A DNA stretch of 64,000 nt from contig NZ_SUMB01000009.1 in assembly GCF_005048155.1 (NCBI RefSeq), positions 248,001 to 312,000 of the forward strand, given 5' to 3'. Source of the DNA: Streptomyces piniterrae. Lineage in GTDB: Bacteria; Actinomycetota; Actinomycetes; Streptomycetales; Streptomycetaceae. Both the position numbers and the translations under genes were made by a program. A model generated the notes under the pieces. That model was not told the DNA's origin and made no database searches. It saw nothing but the letters and a program-made list of their open reading frames with translations. This document shows positions 1 to 8,356 of this stretch, in pieces; position 1 is the first letter of the stretch, and each line of letters begins with the position of its first letter.

Positions 1-3000
1 CCCGCGCCCTGGGCGGCGACTTCCGTACCGCCTTCCTCTTCACCGGCCAGGCGTCCCAGTACTTCGGCATGGGCGCCGGCCTGTACGACCGGCAGCCGGT
101 CTTCCGACAGGCCATCGACACCTGTGCCGAGGTGCTGCGGGAGCGGTACGGGTGGTCCCTGACCGACGTCCTGTACGCGCAGGACGGTGACCGGTCACTG
201 GTCGACCGTACGGAGTACGCGCAGCCGGCGCTCTTCTCGGTGGCCTACGCGCTGGTGTCCATGTGGCAGGCGTGGGGCATCACGCCCTCCGTCGTCCTCG
301 GGCACAGCGTCGGCGAGCTCGCGGGGGCCGTCGCCGCCGGGATCCTGCGGCTGGAGGACGCGCTGCCGCTGGTCGCGGAACGCGGCCGGCTGATGTCCGA
401 ACTGCCGGGCGACGGCGGCATGGCCGTCGTCATGGCGGACGAACCGACCGTGTCCGGGCTGCTCGCACCGTACGCGGGCCGACTGAGCGTCGCGGCGGTC
501 AACGGGCCGCACCAGACAGTCGTTTCGGGCCCCGTCGGCGCCGTGGACGAGCTGCTCGGCGCACTGCGCGACAGCGGCGTCGACGCCCGGCGGCTCAACG
601 CCTCGCACGCCTTCCACTCCGTGCTCATGGACCCGATGCTGGAGCCGTTCGGAACCCTGGCGGCCGGTGTGGCACACCGCAAGGGGACGATCGCGGTCAT
701 CTCCACGGTCACGGGCGAGCAGCTCCACGGCGCGGACCTGGCCCGGGACGGCTACTGGGTGCGCAACGCCCGCGAGGCCGTCCGCTTCCACCCCGCCCTC
801 CGTACGCTCCTGGACCGGCGCTTCGACGCGGCCCTGGAGATCGGCCCGGAACCCGTTCTGACCCGTCTGGTCACCAAGCAGGGCCTGGACTCCCGCAGGG
901 ACCGTCGCTGGCTGCCCTCGCTGTCCCGGCACACCGACGACTGGCAGCAGGTCCTGCGGACCCTGGGGAGCCTGTACGCGGCCGGCGCCGACGTCGACTG
1001 GCAGGCCGTGCACGCCGGTTCCGACGGCAACCGGGTACCGCTGCCCACCTATCCGTTCGAGCGGAAGCGCTACTGGCGGGACACGCGGACGATGCGCGGC
1101 GCCCGGCCGACGGGCACGCCCGTCTTCCCCGGTACCCGGCTGAGTTCGCCGGCGCTGCGGGACACGGTGTACCAGAGCCGGTTCACCACGGACTCGCCGG
1201 CCTTCCTGGCCGATCACGTCCTCTTCGGCGAGGTGGTGGTCCCTGCGGCCTCCCACCTGGCGATGACGGTGGCCGCTGCGGTGCAAGGGCGCGCGGGCTC
1301 GGGTGCGGTGCTGGAAGGCGTCTCCTTCCCGCAGGCGCTGAGCGTGGACGATGCCGAGCGGGAGATCCAGCTGATCATGGAGGGCGACGGTTCCTCGGCG
1401 CCCCGGAGCTTCCGAGTGGTCAGCGCGCCTGCCGGGACGACCGACCGGCAGGGCTGGACCACCCATGCCACGGGCACGCTGGAGGTGTCGCCGGCTTCCG
1501 TGTCCCCGGCCCGGGGAACGGCGGTACGCCTGCCCGAGTTGCGTGAGCTTCTGGCGCGGCAGGGCGGCCTGCGCCTCGACGGCGCCGACTTCTACGCCGC
1601 GATGCGCGAGAACGGCGCCGACCTCGGCCCCGGCTTCCGCTACATCAGCGAGGTGACCCGTCACCACGGCGAAGTGCTGATCCGGATGCGCCCGCCCGAG
1701 CGGGACGAGCGGGACGGTCCCTTCCTCCTGCCGCCCGGACTGGTCGACTCGTGCGTGCAGGCCGTGGTGGCCCTGGTCTGGGCCGCCGACACGGATGCGG
1801 AGCTGGGCGTACGGGTGCCCATCAGGCTGGACGCCATGCGGTTCCACCAGGCGCCGCCGACCGCGCCCCTGTGGTGTCACGTCAAGGAGCGGCCGGACCA
1901 GAGCCCGGACGGTGACACCGTCGTGGCCGACCTGCTGCTGCTCGACGAGGACGGCAACGCCGTACTGGAGATGGACGGCCTGTGGCTGCGCCGTGTGTCG
2001 GGCGAGGCCCTGCTGCGCCGGGAGACGGCGGTCGTACGGCGTCCCGTCTGGGAGGTGACGGAGCATCAGTTTGTCTCTGACGGAGCTGAGTCGTCCGCCG
2101 CGGACTGGCTGGTCCTGGCCGACCGCGGGGGTGTCGGGGCCGCGCTGGCCGCACAGTTGCGCGCGGCCGGGCGCCAGGTCACCGTGGTGGCGGCCGGTGT
2201 CCACGACGACCCGGACCTCAAGGCGCCGGTGCGGGAACGGGCCGCCGGCGAACACCCGTTGAACGTCGCGTTCCTGTGGGGGCTCGATGAGCCGGAGGGC
2301 GAGCAGCCCACCGCCGACTCCCTCGATCAGGCTCAAGAAGCCGGTTCAGCTGCTTTGCTGATGCTGCTTCAGGAGCTGTCCGGCGCCGGCCGCACCGCCC
2401 GCGTCCTGGTGGCAACCCGCGGGGCGCAGTCGCCCGCCGAGCGCCCCGTCCGGGTCGCGCACGCCCCACTCTGGGGCCTGGCGGCCATCGCCAACGCCGA
2501 GAACCCCGACGTACGCTGCGTTCTCGTCGACCTCGACCCGGACGAGCGGGTCGTGGAGAGTGATGCCGGGGCGCTGTGCGCCGAGGGGCTCGGGGCCGCG
2601 GACGACGCACAGGTGGCCTTCCGCGGCGGCCGGCGGCACGTCGCCCGTACGCAGGAAACGGCGCCCCCGCCGGGCACCGCCGCGGACGAGGAGCTGGTCC
2701 GCCCCGACGGCACGTACCTGGTGACCGGCGGGCTCGGGGCGCTGGGCCTGCACACCGCCGACTGGCTGGTGAGCGGTGGCGCCCAGCACCTCGTGCTGGT
2801 CGGCCGCGGGGCTCCCTCGGAGGCCGCGGGCCGTCGCATCCGCGAGTGGGAGCGGGCAGGCGTCCAGGTCCTCGTCCGCCGGGCGGATGTCGCGGACTCC
2901 CCTGCCGTACAGCAGCTGCTCGCCGAACTGGACGACTCCCTGCCGCCGCTGCGCGGTGTGATCCACGCGGCCGGTGTGCTCGACGACGGCAGCATCCAGC

Positions 3001-3953
3001 GGCAGAGCGCCGAGCGGATGCGTGCGGTGATGGCTCCGAAGATGCGCGGCGCCTGGAATCTGCACCTGCTGACACAGGATGCGAAGCTGGACTTCTTCGT
3101 CCTCTACTCCTCCGTGGCCGCCCTGATGGGCTCCCGTGGCCAGAGCGGTTACGCCGCGGGCAACTCCTTCCTCGACGCCCTCGCGCACCACCGGGAGTCC
3201 CTCGGCCTGACCGCGACCAGCGTGGCGTGGGGGCCGTGGAGCGGCAGCGGGATGGTCGCGACCCTGGATGCGCAGGCCGAGCGCCGGGTGCGGGAGAGCG
3301 GCTTCGGGATGCTGGAACCGGGGCCCGCGTTCCGGGCCCTGGAGGACGTACTGCGGGCCGGGATTCCGCACGCGTACGTCTACGGCGGCGAGCCCGCCGG
3401 CGGGCGGGCGTCCGCTACGGGCCGCTCGACGGCAACGGGCCGGTCCGCGGCAGAGCGCCGGAACACCCCGTCCGCGGCCGGGCAGACCGTGTATGACCGC
3501 GCCGCCGACCTCGGTCCCGCCCTCGCCCCGCGGAACGAGACCGAGGCCGGGCTGGTGGCCATCTGGGAATCGCTGCTGGGCATCCACCCCATCGGCGTCG
3601 AGGACGACTTCTTCCGGCTGGGCGGCGACTCCATCACCAGCCTGCGGATCATCAGCCGGGCCAAGCAGGCGGGCATCCGGCTCACCGAGGCCGACTTCTT
3701 CGCCCATCCGACCGTGGCGGAGCTGGCGGCCACCGCGAGCACCGATCCCGCTCCGGACGACGCCGGAGCTCCTGCGCAGCAGGCCCCGGCGGCGGACGGG
3801 CCGGCGGGCACCGAAGTCCACAACTCCCACCTGGCCGAGGACGACCTGGCGCGGCTGCTGTCCCGTATCGGATCCGCCGCGGCGGACGACGGCAAGGACG
3901 ACGGCCCCGGCGACGGCCCCGACAACGACAACACAGAAAGGCGAAGCCGATGA
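1..3953 (+). CDS. Type I polyketide synthase module, 5' truncated (AT-DH-KR-carrier)
   Basis: The reading frame is open from nt 3, so the N-terminus (with the KS) lies outside the window. Domains in order: acyltransferase, with FLFTGQASQ at nt ~36, active-site GHSVGE at ~301 and specificity motif HAFH at ~607, which indicates malonyl-CoA; dehydratase, with HVLFGEVVVP (HxxxGxxxxP) at ~1213 and the second catalytic Asp in LVDSCVQ at ~1741; ketoreductase, with TGGLGALG at ~2722, an LDD motif at ~2981 (B-type) and catalytic Tyr in GYAAGN at ~3150; and a carrier domain with LGGDSI at ~3619. There is no ER domain. The module should therefore add a malonyl unit and leave an E-double bond. The carrier resembles an NRPS peptidyl carrier more than an ACP, fitting transfer to the next protein. 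The C-terminus has a short helix-like segment (LAEDDLARLLSRIG) and an acidic tail. The stop overlaps the NRPS start (ATGA). Confidence 0.96.
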   Translation, partial: RALGGDFRTAFLFTGQASQYFGMGAGLYDRQPVFRQAIDTCAEVLRERYGWSLTDVLYAQDGDRSLVDRTEYAQPALFSVAYALVSMWQAWGITPSVVLGHSVGELAGAVAAGILRLEDALPLVAERGRLMSELPGDGGMAVVMADEPTVSGLLAPYAGRLSVAAVNGPHQTVVSGPVGAVDELLGALRDSGVDARRLNASHAFHSVLMDPMLEPFGTLAAGVAHRKGTIAVISTVTGEQLHGADLARDGYWVRNAREAVRFHPALRTLLDRRFDAALEIGPEPVLTRLVTKQGLDSRRDRRWLPSLSRHTDDWQQVLRTLGSLYAAGADVDWQAVHAGSDGNRVPLPTYPFERKRYWRDTRTMRGARPTGTPVFPGTRLSSPALRDTVYQSRFTTDSPAFLADHVLFGEVVVPAASHLAMTVAAAVQGRAGSGAVLEGVSFPQALSVDDAEREIQLIMEGDGSSAPRSFRVVSAPAGTTDRQGWTTHATGTLEVSPASVSPARGTAVRLPELRELLARQGGLRLDGADFYAAMRENGADLGPGFRYISEVTRHHGEVLIRMRPPERDERDGPFLLPPGLVDSCVQAVVALVWAADTDAELGVRVPIRLDAMRFHQAPPTAPLWCHVKERPDQSPDGDTVVADLLLLDEDGNAVLEMDGLWLRRVSGEALLRRETAVVRRPVWEVTEHQFVSDGAESSAADWLVLADRGGVGAALAAQLRAAGRQVTVVAAGVHDDPDLKAPVRERAAGEHPLNVAFLWGLDEPEGEQPTADSLDQAQEAGSAALLMLLQELSGAGRTARVLVATRGAQSPAERPVRVAHAPLWGLAAIANAENPDVRCVLVDLDPDERVVESDAGALCAEGLGAADDAQVAFRGGRRHVARTQETAPPPGTAADEELVRPDGTYLVTGGLGALGLHTADWLVSGGAQHLVLVGRGAPSEAAGRRIREWERAGVQVLVRRADVADSPAVQQLLAELDDSLPPLRGVIHAAGVLDDGSIQRQSAERMRAVMAPKMRGAWNLHLLTQDAKLDFFVLYSSVAALMGSRGQSGYAAGNSFLDALAHHRESLGLTATSVAWGPWSGSGMVATLDAQAERRVRESGFGMLEPGPAFRALEDVLRAGIPHAYVYGGEPAGGRASATGRSTATGRSAAERRNTPSAAGQTVYDRAADLGPALAPRNETEAGLVAIWESLLGIHPIGVEDDFFRLGGDSITSLRIISRAKQAGIRLTEADFFAHPTVAELAATASTDPAPDDAGAPAQQAPAADGPAGTEVHNSHLAEDDLARLLSRIGSAAADDGKDDGPGDGPDNDNTERRSR

Positions 3954-6900
3954 CCACGAGCATCGAGGGCGTCCATCCCCTCTCGCCCCTGCAGCAGGGT
4001 CTGCTGTACCACACCATCGCCGACCCCGGCACGTCCTTCTACGTCGACCAGATCGTGCAGACACTCGACGGCGACCTGGACGCCGAGGCCCTGGAGCGGG
4101 CATGGCAGCGGTCCGTCGACCGGCACACGATCCTGCGGTCCTCCTACCACTGGGAGGAGATCGCCGAGCCCGCGCAGGTCGTGTACGCCACCGGCACCGC
4201 GCGCATCGAGCGGCACGACTGGCGGGACGCCGTACCGGATGGCGACGGCGTAGAGGAGCGGCTCGAGGACTTCCTGCGCACCGACCGGCGCCGCGGATTC
4301 CGGCTGGACCGCCCGCCCCTGTTCCGGCTGCATCTCATGCGGGTGGCCGAGCGGCGGCACATCCTGGTCTTCCGCTACCACCACATCCTGCTCGACGCCT
4401 GGTCGGCGCTGATGCTGCTGGAGGAGGCGCTGTCCTCGTACGACCAGCTGGTACGGGGGCAGGAGCCGCCCTCCCGGGCCGTGCGGCCGTACCACGACTA
4501 TGTGGAGTGGGTACGCCGTCAGGACATGGGCCGCGCCGAGGAGTTCTGGCGCGACGAGCTCGCCGGCTTCAGGCCCGCACCACTGCTCGTGGCCGACGCC
4601 GGTACGCAGCACACCGACGCCCGACAGGCGGAGGCCGACACCGGCCGGGAGAACCCCGAGGTGTCGTTGGTGCTCGGGCGGGAGACCGGGGACGCGCTGC
4701 GCACACTCGCCCGCGAGCACCGGCTCACCCTGAGCACCGTGCTCCAGACCGCCTGGGGCCTGCTGCTCAGCCGGTACACCGATCAGCCGGACGTGGTGTT
4801 CGGCATGACCCAGACGCACCGGCCGACCGAGCTGGACGGGATCGAGGACACCCTCGGCCTGTTCATCAACACCCTGCCGCTGCGCATGGAGCTGGACCCC
4901 GACCGTCCTTTCGCCGATGCGTGCGCCCAGGTCCAGGCCGCGCAGACACGGCTGCGGGGCTTCCTGGCCAGCCCGCTGGCCGATGTCCAGCAGTGGAGCG
5001 ATGCCGAACCGGGTGAGCCGCTGTTCGAGAGCATCATGACGATCCTCAACGTGCCGCGGATCGCGAACCTGGGACGCCGTACCGGCGAACTGGAAGTCCA
5101 GCGCGGGGAGTACCGCTACCACACCAACTATCCGCTGGCCGTGCTCGTCATCCCCGACGAGGAGATCAGCCTGCGTATCGGCTATGACCCGGGTCGCTTC
5201 GACGCGGCCACCGTCGAGCGCGTACTGGGACACTTCGCCACGATCCTGGAGACGGTGGCCGCCGACCTCACCCGTCCGGTCGGCCGGATCTCCCTGCTGA
5301 CCGGTGGGGAGCGGCAGTTGCTCGACGAGTGGAACACCGGCGCGGCGGCGACGCCACCCGGCGTGTGCGCCCAGCGACTGTTCGAGGAGCAGGCCGCGCT
5401 GACTCCGGACGCGCCGGCGGTGACCTTCGGCGAGACCCTCCTGACTTACCGTCAACTTGACTGTCGCGCCAACCAATTGGCCCATCTGCTGCAAGAGCAC
5501 GGCATCGGCCCCGAGGCCCGTGTGGGGCTCTGCCTGGAGCGCTCGATCGACCTCGTGGTCGCGATGCTCGGTGTACTGAAGGCCGGCGGCGCGTTCGTAC
5601 CGCTCGACCCCGCCTACCCCCAGGACCGTCTCGACTTCATGAGCCGGGACGCCGAGTTGTCCCTGCTCCTGACGAGCAGCACGGCCAAGGCGCACCTGCC
5701 GGGGCTCGGCATCCGTACCCTGCTGCTGGACGAGCAGACCGAGGCGATCGACCGGCACAGCACGGATCCCGTGTCCAGCGACGTCCGCCCTGACAGCCTC
5801 GCGTACGTCATCTACACCTCGGGCTCGACCGGGCGGCCCAAGGGAGCGCTCATCACCCACGACGGGCTGGTGAACAGCTGCCTGGCGCAGCGGGACGAGT
5901 TCGGCGTCGGGACCGAGGACCGGGTGCTTCAGTGGGCGTCCCCGAGCTTCGACGCATCGGTGTTCGAGGTCTTCCTGGCGCTGGGCGCGGGAGCGGTCCT
6001 GTGCCTGGCCTCCCAGGAGGACGTCATGCCGGGGCAGGGGCTCGTCGACCTGCTGGCGCGCGAGCGCATCACCTTCCTGGTCATGGCTCCCTCCGCGCTC
6101 GCCGCCCTCCCGCCGGAGGCGCCGGAGCGACTGCCCGCGCTGCGCGGCATCGTGCTCGGGGGCGAGTCGATCTCTCCGGCGCTGCTCGAACGGTGGTGCC
6201 CGGGCCGGCGGATCTTCAACGTGTACGGGCACACGGAGACGAGCATCTGGGCCACGGTCGAGGAGTGCTCGGCGGACGGACAGCCCCCGTCGGTCGGCCG
6301 GCCGGTCCGCGGCGTACGGCTCCATCTGCTCGACGGCAGCGGACAGCCGGTCCCGGTCGGCATCCCCGGTGAGCTGTGTCTCGGCGGCATCCAGGTCGGC
6401 CGCGGCTACTTGAACCGGCCCGAGCTGACCGCCGAGCGCTTTGTGCCGGACCCCTTCTCCGATGTGCCCGACGCCCGCCTCTACCGGAGCGGCGACCTGC
6501 TGTGCAGGCGCCCCGACGGACGGCTCTACTTCGTGGGCCGGGTGGACGGACAGGCCAAGATCAGGGGCCTGCGCATCGAGACGGGTGAGGTGGAAAGCGC
6601 CCTGCGCGAGCATCCGGACGTCAAGGACGCCGCCGTACAGGTGCGCGACGGCGCCGAAGGGGCCGGGGCCGACCAGCGGCTGGTGGCCTACCTGGTGATA
6701 CGCCCGGGTGACGAGCGCCCGGAGGAGGACTGGCGGGTCTTCCTGCGCCGGACGCTGCCGGACTACATGGTGCCCAACTCCTTCGTCACGCTGGACTCCC
6801 TGCCGCTGACCGCCAATGGCAAGCTGGACTACGCGGCCCTGCCGGAGCCCAGGAGAAACGTTCCGGCCGATGGGCCGGCGACACCGCTCACCCCCTTGGA

Positions 6901-7144
6901 GAGCCGGGTGGCCGAACTGTGGGCGCAGACGCTGGGCCTTGACTCCGTCGGCCCGCACGAGGACTACTTCGCGCTGGGCGGCAACTCCATCAAGGCCACG
7001 CAGATCGCGTCCCGCATCCGCCAGGAATGGCAGGTGGAGTTCTCCGTACGAGCGGTACTGGACGGCGGCACCGTCACCGACTGCGCGGCCGTGCTCGCAC
7101 AGGCGCTGGCGGCGGCCGGGGCGGACGAAGCTCCGGCGGGCTGA
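3950..7144 (+). CDS. Non-ribosomal peptide synthetase module (C-A-PCP)
   Basis: A 1064-residue single module. The condensation domain begins almost at the N-terminus (HPLSPLQQGLLYHT, residues ~9-22), leaving no room for a folded docking domain. Its active site reads HHILLDAWS, with Ala where HHxxxDG is usual. The adenylation domain has YTSGSTGRPKG, YGHTE (usually YGPTE), YRSGDL and the A10 lysine in NGKLDY. By eye, the ten specificity residues are D-A-F-V-V-G-V-I-W-K. The second half matches glycine codes (GVIWK/GLIWK) but positions 2-5 do not, so the amino acid is left open. The carrier has LGGNSIKA near residue 1015. There is no thioesterase, reductase or second C domain. Translation is coupled to the PKS by ATGA overlap, with AAAGG upstream. 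It probably condenses the PKS enoyl chain with one amino acid. Confidence 0.96.
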   Translation: MTTSIEGVHPLSPLQQGLLYHTIADPGTSFYVDQIVQTLDGDLDAEALERAWQRSVDRHTILRSSYHWEEIAEPAQVVYATGTARIERHDWRDAVPDGDGVEERLEDFLRTDRRRGFRLDRPPLFRLHLMRVAERRHILVFRYHHILLDAWSALMLLEEALSSYDQLVRGQEPPSRAVRPYHDYVEWVRRQDMGRAEEFWRDELAGFRPAPLLVADAGTQHTDARQAEADTGRENPEVSLVLGRETGDALRTLAREHRLTLSTVLQTAWGLLLSRYTDQPDVVFGMTQTHRPTELDGIEDTLGLFINTLPLRMELDPDRPFADACAQVQAAQTRLRGFLASPLADVQQWSDAEPGEPLFESIMTILNVPRIANLGRRTGELEVQRGEYRYHTNYPLAVLVIPDEEISLRIGYDPGRFDAATVERVLGHFATILETVAADLTRPVGRISLLTGGERQLLDEWNTGAAATPPGVCAQRLFEEQAALTPDAPAVTFGETLLTYRQLDCRANQLAHLLQEHGIGPEARVGLCLERSIDLVVAMLGVLKAGGAFVPLDPAYPQDRLDFMSRDAELSLLLTSSTAKAHLPGLGIRTLLLDEQTEAIDRHSTDPVSSDVRPDSLAYVIYTSGSTGRPKGALITHDGLVNSCLAQRDEFGVGTEDRVLQWASPSFDASVFEVFLALGAGAVLCLASQEDVMPGQGLVDLLARERITFLVMAPSALAALPPEAPERLPALRGIVLGGESISPALLERWCPGRRIFNVYGHTETSIWATVEECSADGQPPSVGRPVRGVRLHLLDGSGQPVPVGIPGELCLGGIQVGRGYLNRPELTAERFVPDPFSDVPDARLYRSGDLLCRRPDGRLYFVGRVDGQAKIRGLRIETGEVESALREHPDVKDAAVQVRDGAEGAGADQRLVAYLVIRPGDERPEEDWRVFLRRTLPDYMVPNSFVTLDSLPLTANGKLDYAALPEPRRNVPADGPATPLTPLESRVAELWAQTLGLDSVGPHEDYFALGGNSIKATQIASRIRQEWQVEFSVRAVLDGGTVTDCAAVLAQALAAAGADEAPAG

Positions 7145-7155
7145 GACGGAGCGCC

Positions 7156-7221
7156 ATTCAGAAGGCCCATGCAGAAGGGCCACTCAGAAGGCCCTATTCA
7201 CAAGAGCCTGTTCACGAGACC
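7156..7221. repeat. Degenerate 13-bp tandem repeat, five units
   Basis: Consecutive units are attcagaaggccc, atgcagaagggcc, actcagaaggccc, tattcacaagagcc and tgttcacgagacc. The first three are nearly identical and the last two are degenerate. They start 12 bases after the NRPS stop. A sixth, weaker unit (tcattctgaaagg) may follow. Confidence 0.75.
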
Positions 7222-7280
7222 TCATTCTGAAAGGCGCAGCTCGAAAAGCGCCCCACCTCCGCGAAACTTCAGCGGATTTC

Positions 7281-7340
7281 CTACGACTTTCTCGCGACTT
7301 GCTTGCGACGTGCTTGCGGCTTGCCTGCGACTTGTTTGCG
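7281..7340. repeat. Degenerate 11-bp tandem repeat in the thioesterase leader
   Basis: Units are ctacgactttc, tcgcgacttgc, ttgcgacgtgc, ttgcggcttgc, ctgcgacttgt and a partial ttgcg. The array ends directly at the AAAGGA ribosome-binding site of the thioesterase, so if the gene is transcribed from upstream the repeat lies in its 5' leader. Confidence 0.8.
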
Positions 7341-7350
7341 AAAGGACCAC

Positions 7351-8115
7351 ATGAGCACCACGGTTGACGATCCGTGTGTCCTGTTCCCCTTCGGCACCCC
7401 GGATCTCGAAGCGCCGGTACGCGTCTTCTGCCTTCCGTACGCGGGCGGTGGCGCCGGCCTCTACCGCTCTTGGAGCCGGCGCCCCGCCTCGGGCGCGATG
7501 TTCGTCCCCGTGCAGCTCCCGGGCCGGGAGAACCGGCTCCATGAGCCGCCGGAGCACGATTTCGACACCCTCACCGAGCGCCTGGCGCGGGCGATCGCTC
7601 CCTGGACGGGCGAGCGCTACGCCCTCTTCGGACACAGCATGGGCGGCCTGCTCGCATACGAACTCGCCCACCGCCTGGGGGAATTGACGGGCCGACCGGC
7701 CGAACTGCTTGCGGTCTCCGCCTGCGCGGCGCCCGATGTGGAACGCCCCGGCTGGCGCATTCACGATCTGCCCAGGGAGGAATTCGTCGCGGAGGTGCGA
7801 CGGCTCAACGGCACCCCGCAGGAGGTGTTCGAGGACAAGGACCTCCTCGACCTGTGCCTGCCACGCATCCGCGCCGACTTCTCCGTGCTGGCGAGCTACC
7901 GCTACCGCCCGCGGGCCCCGCTGACCGTGCCGGTGACAGCGCTGGGCGGGACCCGCGATCCGCAGGTGCCCACCTGGTCGGTGGAGAGCTGGCTCGACCA
8001 CACGGACCGCGAATTCCGGCTGCATCTCGTGGACGACGACCACTTCTTCATCCACCGGCACGAGCAGGCCGTCTTCGACCACATCACCAATGGGCTTCAC
8101 GAAGTTCTCGTGTGA
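7351..8115 (+). CDS. Type II thioesterase
   Basis: A 254-residue alpha/beta hydrolase of the stand-alone thioesterase family that serves PKS and NRPS assembly lines. The nucleophile motif GHSMGG lies at about residue 94 and the catalytic His is in DDDHFFIHRH near residue 231. FCLPYAGGGAG near the N-terminus is typical of the family. The start is the ATG preceded by AAAGGA with a four-base spacer; an upstream GTG/ATG extension would be encoded by the repeat array. Such enzymes normally hydrolyse mis-primed carrier domains. Because the NRPS has no fused releasing domain, a direct role in product release is also possible, but this is inference. Confidence 0.92.
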   Translation: MSTTVDDPCVLFPFGTPDLEAPVRVFCLPYAGGGAGLYRSWSRRPASGAMFVPVQLPGRENRLHEPPEHDFDTLTERLARAIAPWTGERYALFGHSMGGLLAYELAHRLGELTGRPAELLAVSACAAPDVERPGWRIHDLPREEFVAEVRRLNGTPQEVFEDKDLLDLCLPRIRADFSVLASYRYRPRAPLTVPVTALGGTRDPQVPTWSVESWLDHTDREFRLHLVDDDHFFIHRHEQAVFDHITNGLHEVLV

Positions 8116-8356
8116 AGCGTCATCCGATGCCCGGTCCCCTTGCCAATTGGCGAAAGTCCATTACCTGTCGACGAACGAGCGAATGGGCAAGGGGCGAATG
8201 ACTGACACAGGAAACGGACCGGATATGAGCAGACCTCGAGATGCGCCGTACGGCTCATCCGCGGTTCTGAGGAACAACTACGAGGCGCAAACACGCGCCG
8301 CGGACGGACCTCCGTCCACAACGCTTGCCAAAAATGATGACAACGAGGGGTGCGGC

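Noticed and set aside
3380..7183. 1267-codon open frame antisense to the PKS and NRPS genes
   Set aside because: The opposite strand clearly encodes conserved PKS/NRPS domains; the antisense translation has no recognisable domain.
7145..7350. Small coding gene in the NRPS-thioesterase gap
   Set aside because: Open frames there are made by the tandem repeats and give repetitive peptides without features.
8090..8356. N-terminal extension of the methyltransferase
   Set aside because: It would overlap the thioesterase gene and has no conserved sequence; the ATG at 8357 has a good ribosome-binding site and begins the family's normal N-terminus.
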